This document shows positions 11,505-24,200 of a stretch of DNA of 64,000 bases, in pieces (within the stretch, counting starts at the first letter, position 1; every line of letters starts with the position of its first letter). The stretch is from assembly GCA_964030785.1 (NCBI GenBank), contig OZ034971.1, positions 39,133,804-39,197,803 of the forward strand. The letters are read 5' to 3'. This DNA is from Siderastrea siderea. Its lineage: Eukaryota; Cnidaria; Anthozoa; Scleractinia; Rhizangiidae. Position numbers and translations under genes: made by a program. The notes under the pieces were generated by a model. That model saw only the letters and a list, made by a program, of their open reading frames with translations. It was not told where the DNA came from and ran no database searches.

Positions 11505-14500
11505 GTTCAGTGTGTCAAACTGTCTCCAGTGAGTTTTTTGTACTTTTGCCAAGAACCAAATATTAACTTACACATGTATTTTATCACACTATTTTTTTTA
11601 TTCTTGATTTGTTTGCAAAATTATTGAAAGGTCAATCACACAATCAACTGGGCTAGATGACTGGCGCTGTTTAGTTACATCCTATATAGAAGTTAAATTT
11701 CAGTTCAAACCTGAACCTCATACATCTACATGTACACTGCTCCTTCAACAATCTCCTGGGATCTGTAAAGTAGTTCATGTACTGTGGTATAGATGAAATT
11801 AAAGTATGATTTACATTCACCTTTATAGCTACATGTATGTGAGTAGTAAGTTTATTTTTTATGATCCATTTATTAATTTTACTCTTAAAATTTTTCATCA
11901 GGTTTCTACATTTGTTCACATTGTATCAGTATGACTCCAAGTTCTACAGCAAAACAGTTTCTTGATGCATGTTGTACATAGCAGGGAATGCATCACACAT
12001 GGTCAGGTAAGTTACTCAAACATACAGCTACAATTAACGTTGTCAGAAAACCTACCCAATAAGACCACTAGGTGCTATGGGTAATCTATTAATAAATTTA
12101 CCAAACTTAGCTGTGGCTCACCCCTACACAAATTAAATCACACAGGCAAGTGTTTATCATACTCTCAGCCCTCCTAGGGTAGTGACAACTGCGAAATTAC
12201 AGCCGAATCACAAACGATTTTCAGCTACCTTTACTACCTTTTGGTCTCCTCGTGTAAGCTCAAGGCTGTAAAATCAGACAACGTTTTAGCTGACAGGTAT
12301 ACATTAGAATCCTCATGTTATGCTTCAAATTTGTGTTGCTTACGTGTAGATCTGTTTTCTTTAAACAAAGGACACGTACATGTACAGTGTATTGGGCGTT
12401 GGTTGCAGGCATTCCTTTTAAAGATTTTGACAGAATGGCATATGGATTCATGTCCTATGAAGACATTATCTCCTTGGTGATCATTGAATGCTTGAATTTT
12501 TAAGACATGAATACTAGATTATTGTGGACAAACCACAATCCCAAACAGTACACTGAAACAAAAGCCCTGCTGATATAGAGCCATGGTTATTAATATTGTA
12601 AAATAATTACTGAAGTTGTAAATAATTACTAAGATTGGTCATTTATTAACCAAAAGAATGATGAAACATGTACATGTGCTCAACATGAAGCAATTGTGGG
12701 ATTAGGACACCAAGTTAAATCCCTAACTGAAGTCATACCCATGACCTTCTGCACTCCAGCTACATGATTGTAGTAATCTACAAGAAAACTGTTAGTGAAG
12801 TAGGTCATCTTACTAGGTTCATACTGTATCATGTCCTGCGCAGTGCTAGAAAGGGCAGTGTTGAAGGCATCTGACTGAATGGTGACCTTGTACTGTAAGT
12901 AATGCCCTACAATACAGCTGTACACCTGTAGCTCACGTCTAGACTCCTATGTAATCTACATTCTGTACAATGTAGGTTCCTGTACATGTAGTGGTTAGAA
13001 CTCCTGACTGGTATAGGTAACACCTCAGGTTCAGCTTCTCTTGGGGTCTCATTTCATTTCAATACATAACATCTACACCCAGTTACAACCACGTTAGACC
13101 ACCAGAGGCTAACTGCTTGGGATAACAGGGTTAAGACTACAATAGTAGTGTACATTGTATTTCCTTGCATCTGGGCTTTGAATTTCATGTCCACCATTTT
13201 CATTTTTCAGTCACTTGATAACTCAACTTCTTATACCACCGTACATCCCCGCCAACACAATATTATATAAAAAAACTAGCTGGTACCCATGAACAATTCA
13301 CCACTCAACAACATGATATCTTGAACACTGACATCAATTTGCATAAGCAGTTGAAAGTAGTCACACATCAACAGCCATGGCACAGTGTTGCACATCCCTG
13401 CCAGGAAAGTATAGAAGTGGTGTGGTTTTGGCTTTTTGTAACTAAGCCGTTTTTCCATGATGGGTGGACAACAGTTCTCTCCTAGTGTATTATATACGAT
13501 ACAGATGTATTCCGAGTTGATGTGTGTAGGGCCAGGTGGGTTGATGCAAGCCAGTCTGGAAAAAGCCATCCAGTCTTGCACACATCATCGGTTCATTCAA
13601 CACACGTGCACTTTAACATGCTTTGAGTATTTTTAAGCATAGTTTTGAAATTTTTCAAAAATGCATGTATTTACATGTAGCATGAAATTGGTGGTATGAT
13701 AAATGTGTATTGACAGAGTTAGGACAAGCCGGTTGTGGCACACAGACCTCGCTGTGCTCAGTCTGTACACCATGACCTTAAGCCAAATATTTTCCTGTCT
13801 GGACCTCTCACTCAGTCAATAGGCACATCATTTTTGGAGATTTGTTGGAGTTCACCTAGTACATGAACATGTGAAAACCAGATCATCGTGTATTCACTGA
13901 GTGCAATACATGCAAACAGGATGTGTTCTGTTATGGTGTACTAGAAAATTGTATTCTGATCAGGGTTATTAAGGTTTTGAAATGGACTAACACTGTAATG
14001 CTTACGATGTTTGTCGATGCCACTAAAGCGACAGTTTATTTTAAGAAATCTTTCTTATTTTGCCACTCCGCAGCTTTGGAACCCAATACTTGACTAAAAG
14101 TCATTAAATTAATATTTACACCTTTTACTAATTTTGTTCACTGCTTGAACTGTATTCATAATATTATTGTAAATTTACATGAACCGTTATATATGTTATT
14201 GAAAATTAACATTGCAACCTAATAATGTTGAGTGTTTGACAGGCCTGGAACTTTTTTTTAATTTCTTCTCAATATTTTTTCTAGGACTATGTCTACATGT
14301 ATAAGGCCATAAGAGGACTGAACTCAGAAGATTGTTAACCGCAAGTGAAATGAAGGCAGCCAAAACAGATACATTGTAAGACCGTAAATGTAAAATCAGT
14401 GAATGTGTATACTCCCTGTTACTCATTGATTCTTTTGATTTGGTTTTGCCTCATATGCACAGATACACTGTAAATATTAAATTGATTTTATCTTTTAACT

Positions 14501-14770
14501 GATATTGGAGATTTGTTAAAAAATAGACATTCTGAGGTAAACTGAATGTGGCCACAAAGTGACTGGCATAGAATACAAAGCGTCATACAGTGTACATGTA
14601 CATTTAATGTACACTGGGCTTGGGGTTTGCTGTAGTAGTCTTGAATGCAAGATAAACCTGGACAAATATTATTTTTTTATATTTTATCATTTCTCATTAC
14701 AACCTACAATGTATACTTTGTACTTGAAGATTTAATCAACTAGGTAGTATGCTGGTGCAGTATTGTTTAA
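11505..14770. other. Non-coding interior of the 13.8-kb insertion
   Basis: AT-rich with scattered TACATGTA words and only short frames. A stretch near 12990-13045 loosely resembles a tRNA-derived SINE head (TGGTTAGAACTCC, then CAGGTTCAGCTTC), but it is too degenerate to call. Confidence 0.45.
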
Positions 14771-15826
14771 AGAACCAGTGTCACCCAAAGTGCTTTGCGC
14801 CGTTGTGCTTTTGTTTTGAAGTTTGGCTGGCACATTTGCCGGACATTTCGCAAATTATACCCTGCCGCACTGGCCTTTCAGCAAGCTGATATTCACAGTA
14901 GTAGCCCCTGAAAATGGTAATATCTTCCTCGCTAGATGTTACGAGAGAAAACAACTCTAGATCTGACTTTGTAGTCGACGCGTATGGAGCTTTTATAACA
15001 ACCGATCGATCTCGATCGATCGATTGATCAATCGATCTCGATTGATGTAAACCAGAGTAGCCACTTCCACTCAATATAAAAATAATAAGACAAAAACAAA
15101 TAGTAAGAATATTGACGTCTTCATTGCTAGATGTCACTGGAGAAAACTGCTCAAGATCTGAGTTTGCATTCAATGCATCTACATGGATCTATTACAGTCT
15201 GTAATCGATTGATTGCACGATTGATCGCATCGACCGATGTCGATGGACGCAAAACCAGAATAGCCACTTATGCTTTTTGTAAAAATAAAACATAAGCAGA
15301 CAGTGAACACAAGGAATAATTAAGCAAAACAGCACAAGCTCATGACCATAAGCATTATTTTGGAGCAAGCCCGTAGCTACCGTTATTTTGTGGTAAATTA
15401 ACGTTCCTTCTGTTTTCATTCGGCCACGAATGTAGCACTATTTCGGCAAACGCACTGTCAGTACTATTGCTGAAACCCGTAGATGTTTTTCTTTCCCTGC
15501 GCTACTGATACACGGACTCCTCCAGCTGTACAACTTTGGCAGAGCCCGGAAGACTCGGCCTTCGCCTCAACTTTCCTGAACCCTACAAGGCATCCAATTT
15601 AAAGATCTCCTTCTCCACCGCGAAAACACTTCAGAATTGGGAAATATACAACGAAATCGATACGGCGACACTTAAATGCCAAGTCAAAATTCACACTAGT
15701 GCTTTCGGATCGCTAATGGCAGCGATGGAAGAAGATACAAATCAGACTTCACGACAATCAAGAAAATAGTGTATTTTTCATATATGAAAAATGTACCTCG
15801 GCGCGACTTTGGGTGACACTGGCTCT
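14771..15826. mobile_element. 1.06-kb TIR element with TTAA target duplication
   Basis: The left end AGAACCAGTGTCACCCAAAG and the right end CTTTGGGTGACACTGGCTCT are inverted partners, each flanked by TTAA (14767-14770 and 15827-15830). The interior carries two diverged copies of a roughly 190-bp segment (near 14930-15100 and 15115-15300) with GATC/ATCG-rich runs. No coding capacity is recognised. Confidence 0.82.
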
Positions 15827-15910
15827 TTAAGTAATTGTGTGTGCACATGTACATGTGGGCCTTTCATGATACATGTACTGTGTAACTCCTAGTTTTTGCG
15901 TTTAGTTCAC

Positions 15911-16150
15911 CAGGGCCTGGCTCCATAAAGCAACTTAAGATTAAGTGCGAATTTTCTGCAACCATTTCCTTTGTTCTGGAGGACTTTTTGGCACAGTATC
16001 GCGGATAACTCGGCCGAAGACAGATTAGTGAGTATAGAGTAGAGTACTTTAGGAAACACAAAGAGAACACGAAGAAATCCTCCAGAACAAAGGGAATGGA
16101 TGCAAAAAAATCCCTTTTAATCTCAAGTTGCTTAATGCAACTGGGCCCAG
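15911..16150. mobile_element. 240-bp miniature TIR element (GGGCC..CAACTTAAG ends)
   Basis: The left end AGGGCCTGGCTCCATAAAGC pairs with the right end, which reverse-complemented reads TGGGCCCAGTTGCATTAAGC; both continue into CAACTT and then TTAA. The short, hairpin-like layout and lack of coding sequence fit a MITE. Confidence 0.7.
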
Positions 16151-16169
16151 GACTAATTATCCATGTTAT

Positions 16170-16415
16170 CCATAGTTAAGGATACTGTGCTTTTTAGTCT
16201 TTTTGAACATTGGATACAAACCTCAGTTTACTGGTTTCCAATGCTTTCTTGAAATTTCCCAGCATCACCAGGCTTCTTAGAAAAACCAAGGTTACCGGGG
16301 TTGACCCAGATGTTATAGTAAAAAATAATGTACCTGAGTAACCCTGGTTATTCGGACAACCACGGTTACTGGGCTTACCAGGGAAACCGGGGTTAACCAG
16401 GCTTTTTTGCACATA
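16170..16415. repeat. Right-end CCTGGTTAACC palindromic repeats
   Basis: Copies of CCAGGCTT, GGTTACCGGGGTT, ACCCTGGTTATT and GGGGTTAACCAGGCTT crowd this 250-bp stretch, mirroring the array at 2655-3170. It lies immediately inside the right boundary of the insertion. Confidence 0.7.
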
Positions 16416-16419
16416 GGGT

Positions 16420-18906
16420 TCAAATTAAAAGCTGCATAGACTATTTGGGATAGCCCAAGAGATTTAATAATCAAAGCCTTTCCAAACAAGCTCAGGTTTC
16501 TTGCTTTCCATAAATCCAGTTTCGTTTGTAATTTTTTGACTTTTAAATCGAAATTAAAATGTTTGTTCTTATTATCATCATATGAGAAATATAACCCTAG
16601 AATTTTGACAGGTTTGTTTACCCACTGTAATTGTAACGGTGTAGTTTTGTTCTTTGACCATTTTCCCAACCATATCGCCTTAGTCTTTTTTACATTTAAT
16701 TTTAAGCCTGAGATGACTCCAAAGTTATTGACTATGTTGAGAGAATTTTCTACTGAAATAATATCTGTACAAATTAAGTTAGTATCATCTGCAAATTGAC
16801 TAATTTTAACCTCATTTCCAAATAAATTAATCCCATTGATTTCAGTTGTCTGGCGAAGCTTGTTTGATAATATTTCTGCGCTCAATATGAAAAGATATGG
16901 GGAAAGCGGGCAGCCTTGCCTAACCCCTCTTGTCGGTTTAATCCAATTGGTGGTAAAGCCATTATTCAATACCGTATTTTCGATATTTGTATAAAAAATT
17001 CTAATCCATCTTTTGACATTCTCGCCGAAATTGAAGAGATCTAATACCTTCATTATGAATTGCCATTCCAAGGTGTCAAAGGCTTTCTCAAAGTCTAGTG
17101 ACACCAGAATGCTCCCTTTCTTTTCGGACATGGTGTACTCCATTACATCGTTTATCAGGCGTATATTTTCTCCAATATAACGACCTTTCATGAATCCGGT
17201 TTGATCGGAGTGAACTAATTTTGGGAGTACTGATTCTATTCTTTTGGCTAATGCTTTAGATGCAATCTTATAATCAATGTTGAGTAAGGTTATAGGTCTC
17301 CAATTCTGAATGTTTAGTAGGTCAGAGTCTTCTTTAGGTATCAAAGTAATTACACCTCTTCGCTGTGAAATGGAGAGTTCTTTTTCTTCAAAGGCTTGAT
17401 TAAGACTTTGGATCAGATCGAATCCTATTAAATCAAAGAAGTGTTTATAGAACGCAGCGGTGAATCCGTCTTCACCTGGAGATTTATTGTCTTCAAAAGA
17501 TTCTAATATCTTTTTACACTCCTCCAAGGTAAAAATCCCTTCCATTTGTTCCTGTTCTTCGTTATTAAGTTCTGGGATTTCGATTTCCCGAATAAATTCA
17601 TCAAAAGCTTCTTGGGTCACAGTTATTTTAGAGCTGTAAAGGTCCTCATAGAATTTCTCTATTTGTTGTAAGATTTTAACCTCTTCTTTTATTGTTACGT
17701 TATCGCTAGTTTGAAGTTCGGTTATTGTCTTCCTATTATAGTTTTGCTTCTCTAAATTAAAGAAATATTTAGTCGGCCGCTCTCCTTTCTCTACCCACCT
17801 GCATTTCGATCGGAAAATTGCAGCGCGTCTTTTTTCTTCGTATATATTGATTGAAACTCTGTTTTGAGGTTGTCGTACTCGGTTAACGTATTCTCTATAT
17901 CTGATAAATTATCACTGTTACATATTTCATGGTCTAGCTCTTCCAGTCGCTTGGAGATTGGTACTTCCCGTTTTAAAGCAGCTCTCGCTTTTCTTTTAGC
18001 AAAAGAGATGGTGTTGTCACGAATTTCCATTTTAATTAATTCCCATACTAGTCTTTTGTCTTTCAAAGATGCATACTTCTCACGTAATCGAGGAATAAGA
18101 TCGCGGATTTTAAATATATAGCTGTCATCTTTCAGTAAGGTGTTATTGAACTTCCAGAATCCTGGTCCCCTTGGAGAATTGTTTGGTAATGACAGACAAA
18201 GAAAAACTGTTTTATGATCTGGTGCTATTGAATTAGTAATTCCGATGCTTTTAATATGTTTTGTCAAGTTCTTTGCAATTAAAATAAAATCCAATCTAGA
18301 TTTGACGTTTAAGGCTTTGGATACATATGAATATATATTCAAATTGGGGTGACGAACTCTTTGTATATCTATTAAATCAAAAATTTCCATTGTCATAAGA
18401 AGAAGCTGACTGAAATGTGATGGTTTCCATGGTGTTCCGCCTTTTTTGTCTTTTTTTGATAGCGTGCAGTTCCAGTCACCTCCAACAATAAGGTTTGTCA
18501 ATTCCGATTTGTCGATGATACAATTATTAAGCTCTTGTATAAATTCTAGTTGTTCGGATGGATTATTTGGTGCATAGATATTACAGAATGACATTTTTAA
18601 ACCATTGATATTGACTGTAATAAGAGTAATTCTTCCTGTTTTGTCACTAAATGAGCAGTCTACCCTATGATTAATCGATGGATCTATTAATATGCAAGTG
18701 CCTTTGCTGTGTCGGGACCCATGGGAAAAATACATTTCGCCTCCCCATTCGTTTTGCCAAATTGTTTCGTCGTTTAGTTCTGCATAAGTTTCTTGAAGGA
18801 AATAAATACTTGCTTTTTGATCTTTTAAATATGTAAAGATGCTCCTTCTCTTAGTTTGGTCACGTATTCCCCTTACGTTTAGCGAAATTACCTTACATAT
18901 TGAATT
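16420..18906 (-). pseudogene. LINE ORF2: endonuclease and reverse transcriptase, frameshifted
   Basis: The endonuclease half shows SLNVRG, FLQETY, YAPN, GGDWNC, SRLDFILI and APDHKTV, the expected order for an exonuclease-endonuclease-phosphatase fold with its catalytic residues. No in-frame ATG precedes SLNVRG; a stop codon lies about 12 codons upstream. Near 17838 the frame shifts by one base (the first frame stops at 17791), and the alternate frame continues with CRWVEKGERPTKYF. The reverse transcriptase is then open from there to 16420, with KSPGEDGFTAAFYK, VSLDFEKAFDTLEW (motif A), RGVRQGCPLSPYLF (B) and FADD (motif C, intact). It ends in the foreign insertion. Function would be target-primed reverse transcription in the nucleus; this copy is dead because of the frameshift and the insertion. 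Confidence 0.92.
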
Positions 18907-19110
18907 GTTTTACATTTGAATGTAATTGTAGAAAAAAAACGCAAAAATAAAACCAAAACAAACACTTATGAATACAAAAGATAAACTAACGAAAAAAAAT
19001 AAAGAGATTAAGCTTTCGCTTCGCCTTCTCAGTCCTCTTTGAGACTTCCCTCATGTTTAGACTATGTATAAAATAAGATGTAATACAACCTGCCAGCAAC
19101 GTTTATTTAC

Positions 19111-19983
19111 TTAAAGTTCATCTAAATCATCTTCTGTATTAATTCGCAACGGCCTACCCTCAGGTGAAGTCTTCACAAAAATTTTTCCGTCTACAGTCCA
19201 CACTCCTTTCAAAATTCCATCTTGCTTCATATCGTTCGCCATTCGCACCAGGTTTCGGCGATGTGCCGTCAAATTTTCATTGATGAAGATTCGGTTCGAG
19301 GATGGTCTTGCTGTTGCCGGAGCACTTGGGAACAGCTGCGAACCGCTGATATTCTTTAGTTTAACTCGTTGCTTGTAGAGTGCCCTCTTCACCTTATGGT
19401 TTATAAATCTCACTATGATAGGATTCGACTTTTTTCGTTTAATCCTGTGACAGATGTCGATATCTTCTCGTTTCACGTTGACGTTCAAGACCTGTGCGAC
19501 TTTCAAAACCGCTTCCTCGTCGTCACAAATATTTTCTGGAATACCTTCAATCTCTAGAGAATTTTTCCTTGTGTACTGTTCTAACGCGTCCATATTTTCA
19601 TTAAGATCGTCATTTTCGACTTCAAGTTCTTTAACCCGTCTCTTGGTCGCTTGCAATTCGGTTTTGAGCTGTTCATTGTACTTGAGTGCTGCGTTCAATG
19701 ATTCTTTAGCAGTTTTTAGTTCCAATTCCTGTTGCTTGAAAGAGGTTTTTAATTCTGCAACTTCCTTAGAAAGGTTGTTCATTGACTTCTGAATATCTTT
19801 TAGTATTGCGTGGATGTCCGCTAGGTCTGATTGGACGTCCTCGCGCTCCTCTGAGTCTTCAGGCTCGAAATCGGCGGACGCCATGTTAACACGTTTTGAT
19901 TCTGTAGTTTCGTCGTCCGTGGATCCTCTTTCACCACGTTTGTTCTTACGACCTAACTTTACAGGAGGCATATTTTTGAACAA
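19111..19983 (-). CDS. LINE ORF1 protein (L1-type RNA-binding chaperone)
   Basis: Encodes 290 residues. The order is a basic, acidic N terminus (about 1-50), a long heptad-patterned coiled coil (about 50-140), an RRM-like central domain with NSLEIEGIPE and CHRIKRKKSNPIIVRF, and a C-terminal domain with NENLTAHRR and GVWTVDGKIFVKT. This matches L1 ORF1 proteins, which trimerise through the coiled coil, coat the element RNA and help first-strand synthesis. The frame is intact from ATG to stop, unlike ORF2 downstream. The start at 19983 is the first ATG; MPPVKLGRK a few codons later is an alternative. Confidence 0.88.
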   Translation of the reverse strand: MFKNMPPVKLGRKNKRGERGSTDDETTESKRVNMASADFEPEDSEEREDVQSDLADIHAILKDIQKSMNNLSKEVAELKTSFKQQELELKTAKESLNAALKYNEQLKTELQATKRRVKELEVENDDLNENMDALEQYTRKNSLEIEGIPENICDDEEAVLKVAQVLNVNVKREDIDICHRIKRKKSNPIIVRFINHKVKRALYKQRVKLKNISGSQLFPSAPATARPSSNRIFINENLTAHRRNLVRMANDMKQDGILKGVWTVDGKIFVKTSPEGRPLRINTEDDLDEL

Positions 19984-20099
19984 TTTTCATGCTGTAGATA
20001 GGTTTTTTCGTCTGAAATTGAGTAATTCGAGGGAAGAGGTCTCCCTTCACAGAAAAACGTGGCCGTCTTCGGCCACTCCGCGCATGCTCTCTATATGGA

Positions 20100-20975
20100 T
20101 GCTACTATATTCAAAGTAATGCGTTGTTCATTGGTTCGTGATTTTTATCCGGTTTCTTTGTTCTTTGTTGCACTGTAGATTACAACGAAAAGTAAAAATC
20201 ACGGAGGAATGCATTGCGCATTACTTTGAATATATTAGCATTTACTTGCCAACTGTTTATATGTAACGCAAGCCTTTCCGTCGGTTCATACATCCTCTTT
20301 AACGTTAAATCTAAAAGTGTTCCAGTGAATCAATGTTAATAAGACTCAAAACTAAAATTGGTCACATCGTCAAGCACGCGTTTAATGTTTTAAAAAAATC
20401 TATCGAGCCGTTCTTAAGATTTTCGCAAAAGCGCTCAAATTAAAAAAATACCACAAAATTATTATGCGAATGATCTTAGAAAAACAAGTCGTTCTCGAGA
20501 TCGCGAACACCAGTTTCAACAAAACTTTCTAGGCGTAAAATAGTAAGTAAAAGACACATTTTAACAGTATTTACTAGCCATTTCATCAAAGCGTTGATTA
20601 TTTTTCGGTGCATTTACTATTACTAGGCCAAAACTAAGGTTGAAAATGTTTTTGCGATTTACTTCAAAACAAACATACAGAATTTTTTTGTTCTTGTATA
20701 TTTTGTTTGCCATACACCACAGTTTAAGATGCTGGTGTTTGCTTTTCGAAGCGAAATCTGGATCGTGCAAAATTTCAATTTTACTTTTTTCGAGGATTTT
20801 TGTTTATCGTTGTCATGGAAATATCGATTTTTACATAATGTAAACCACGCTAAAGTTCATGCAATCCAAAACCAACAAGTATTGCAAATTTCACGTTGAT
20901 CTGACAAGGAGAAGACTGTCTAAAAGCCGATTCAAAAAGTTAGGTATGGTCCCAAAAAAACTGTATCGCAACACC
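20100..20975. mobile_element. Half copy of TTAA-type foldback element (empty-site reference)
   Basis: The right end reads GTATCGCAACACC and is followed by TTAA (20976-20979). The sequence matches, arm for arm, the foldback that spans 43446-49978, including the central palindrome containing TTCAAAGTAATGCG. Only one full arm is present; the other stops near 20100 against the LINE. At 20728-20735 the phrase CAGTTTAAGATGC is uninterrupted, whereas the 44-kb relative is split there by another transposon. Confidence 0.85.
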
Positions 20976-21200
20976 TTAAATTGTACATGAATGTGTAGCT
21001 GGTTTGGGCCCTGGCCGCGGTCGTCCTGTTGTTTCCGTAGAGAAAGCGTGTTATCCAGGCCTTGGGAAAGGCAAAAGGAGCTAAAGCTGTATCCCTCCCT
21101 AGTCACTTTTTTGCTGCTGACATTTACATAAGTCCTTTCGCTTGCCGGAGAGCACGACTATTTCAAGCCCAATCTTTTGTACTTCTGGTCGTTTCAACAG

Positions 21201-24200
21201 GAATTAATGCTAAACCTGAACAGAGCAGCTCCACCAAGAACTCAGAGAAGGATTCCGAAATGATACTTAAGAAAGTTGCACAATCGTTGAAGGAAAAGGT
21301 AGACATCACGAATTTGTTGGCGCGTGTTTCCTCCCAGGATTCCAATGGGTACTTGCATATCTTTGTAATTATAACGCATATACACACAAGATGATATATG
21401 TATCTGACGATATAAAAATCTTAAAGGTTTATGTAAGATATCTCCGATGGTGAGAAAGATACAGCTGATGTATAGAGCATTGGTTTTAGCTAAAAAAGGA
21501 TGCGAATGTGACAAAGCCACAGCACCGCCCGTACTCTGCAAATACAGCAACCAGAGATATATATATTCATTAACTGAATTTGTTGATTGCGTTGGTTATC
21601 ATTACAGTTTTCTAATAAGTCTTCGCAACTGATGTTGCCAATGGAATCGAAAACGGTAAAGTCAACAGAGACAAGATATGATCTATCTACGCACCACATG
21701 GGTTATTCACCTCGTTCTCTGTTTTAATTTGGATTTAGTTTCAGTAATATTATTACGAAGTATAGTCTTAGTTGATACAAGATGGTTTAAATGCAAACGT
21801 TACATGTGGTAATTCTAGCACAGCTATATTTCTTCATTCCATTTTTTTAAACTTAAAAATGTAGTTCAACCCTCCCGCTGTCCCCTCCCCTCCCCACCCC
21901 CCCCCCCCCCCATGGCTAACGTTATTAAAGTGAATTTGTGATGTATCGTATATAAACATGCTAATGGTTTCTTTTCTTTTCCTTTCTGTTCTTTTTTCCA
22001 TAGGTATAAAATCGACGGCGATGCGTTCGACACACATGCGGAAGAGCTATTTCAGCTGCTCAGTGAGGTCATTGAACAAGATGATTTAAAGGTGAGATAG
22101 ACAAGGCATGCAGGGTTTACCATAGGCTCATGAGGACCTTAGTCGTCATGCCCTGTTTTCATGAAATTGAGGCCAAGATATTAAGTGGTCTTGAATTAAT
22201 GTACCGGGACATCAACTTTTATGAGATGCTCCAAAAACGAATTAAACTTGTGGTAGAGGTGTAGTTAGCAGAGCCTGTTAACAAAAAGCCAAATAATTAC
22301 TTTTACATACGCCTGTATTCTCAATAACGTTATCTTTGTTAAAATTTAAGAGCATCATGGATCTGTATACAGACGACATGGGTTTCAAATACCAAGAGTT
22401 TGCCCACGATTTGAAGGTAAGCATTCCTCTTTTTTTTCTTTTAAATCTTTAGTGTATTGTTTCTTGGAGTAGAGACAGAAAACTGGCTCCTTGGAGTATG
22501 GACAGTAGACAACTGACAATAAGGTACTGGGTTTCAAGAATGCCCACATACTGCATCATGTATACGTGATACGATGCTGTTGACGAGAATACTCGCGTAA
22601 TACATTCCATTTTTTTCACGTGAGACAAATAATAACCTTTTCCTGGTATGAAGACGACATTATATTGCTCTTCCACCCACGTCTTTGACCTGTCTTTCCC
22701 GTTGGAGACGCTTTTATGACATTTGAGACAAGCAAAAAAACAAAGGTGTTTAGTTCAAAAAAGTATAACTTGCTGTCAAATACCGAGGGCAACACCCAAC
22801 GCATCAGAGTGGATAACCGTGATGAAACTACCTAAACAAAACGATGCACTAACATAAGAAACCCCCTAACAATGATTTCTTATTATGTTGCCGGCAACAT
22901 TGAAGTTTGCCATTTATTCATTGTGTTGCTTCACTGCACAAATGTCACCTGTCAGTTATTGCTTCAACAGAGAAATTAGGGAGCTTAGAAAAGCGTCTTA
23001 TTAATGGCAATTGATCTTCTTTGTCAAAACAGGAAATTGAACAGTGCCATAAAAAATCTCGACCGCCATCAAGAAAAAGCAAAGTTACACCATCGACAAT
23101 ATCATTTTCCTTGGAAATTCCCGAACATCAAACGCGGTGTCCACCCCCAAAACTCGTTTCATCCGACATCCGGCGCAGTCGAAGGCGATTTTCCATCTCG
23201 TACGAAGTGTTGGTCTGGATTGTGTTTCTGGTCGTAACAGCATTGTGCGTGGTCGATCACTTTGTTCTCAAAGGTGACGTGGTGCTCGGGAGAGGAGGAA
23301 AGCATCCAAAAAGGCTCTGGGGCACTAACATTGGCGAAACATTGACCAACATCGTGTGGGCAGTCACTGCGCGCATCATTATCACTTCTCAAAATCTTAT
23401 GTTCTACACGATGCTGTGGTGCTTTCCAAACTTCATCAGCGAGATCGCTCCAAAGTGGATCACAATTGATGGTATCCGTGACGTTCATGTCCGAATTCAC
23501 AGATTCGCTGGCATCTTCCTGATTGCCATTCCTTCCGTTGCCCACGTCCTCGTGATCTTTGTTCCACCTCTTATTGATGGCACCGCATTAAAATACTACC
23601 CGCCCAGTACGTTCAACTTCAGCAGCTCCCCAAATCACTTAAATTGGTCAAAATTCTGGGATCCTGCAGTCGTACAAGGTTGGACTTTCAACGATCACAC
23701 CGGGGTCCACCTGAACTCGGACGAGATTTACCGCTTCCTGCTCATGATCGTGTTATTCTGTTTCTTCTTTCCCCTGAGCAGATCCAACTACGCCAACCAA
23801 AAAAGCTACACGTTGGCCATAACCTTGCACGCGTTTGCTGGAATCTGGTATGCTATTGATAACATTCGCAAGATCACTCACGGATTGGCGCACGTGGTTA
23901 ATCTGCCCATGCTCATCATCTGGTGCGTGGACCGCGTGCTCTCCATTTGGCTTTACCGACATCATCGAGGTCGCATTGTGCGGAAGAAAGTCCTTGGGAA
24001 CAACGAATACGTCGTCTTGTACGTCAAACTCAACAAGGGCGTAAAATATGCCGTTGGCGATGTTTACTATCTTCATCATCAATTCAAAGAAAGCACGGGA
24101 ATGATGCCTCAGCGATCTCATCCCTTCACGACCTTTGCAAATTTATCACCGGATTCGACATGGGACATTGGTTTTGTGATATCGATCATGGAAGACGAAG

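Larger units (their letters stand above)
2646..16419. mobile_element. 13.8-kb non-coding insertion inside a LINE, repeat-bearing ends
   Basis: LINE coding stops at 16420 (reading minus, after VYAAFNLN) and resumes at 2646 (KLFSFLW), so the intervening 13,774 bp is inserted DNA. Its ends are similar inverted sequences: the left end begins ACCCTTGCACCAAGAGCCTG and the right end, reverse-complemented, begins ACCCTATGTGCAAAAAAGCC. Both run directly into arrays of CCTGGTTAACCAGG-type palindromes (2655-3170 and 16170-16415). No clean target duplication is visible, and about a dozen ORF2 codons seem to be missing at the junction. The interior has no credible gene and holds at least five smaller TIR elements. 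It resembles a large non-autonomous DNA transposon; a rearrangement product is the alternative. Confidence 0.6.
16420..20110 (-). mobile_element. L1-like (Tx1/L1 clade) LINE, 5' portion
   Basis: Reading the minus strand, the order is ORF1 (19983-19111), a short gap, the ORF2 endonuclease (about 18905-17840), reverse transcriptase (about 17838-16420), then the 13.8-kb insertion, with the rest of ORF2 at 2646-1618. ORF1 plus an apurinic-type endonuclease plus reverse transcriptase is the L1 layout. Its 5' edge meets a TTAA-flanked foldback near 20100. Confidence 0.9.

Noticed and set aside
12990..13045. tRNA gene or SINE
   Set aside because: A- and B-box-like words are present, but no cloverleaf or clear spacing can be drawn.
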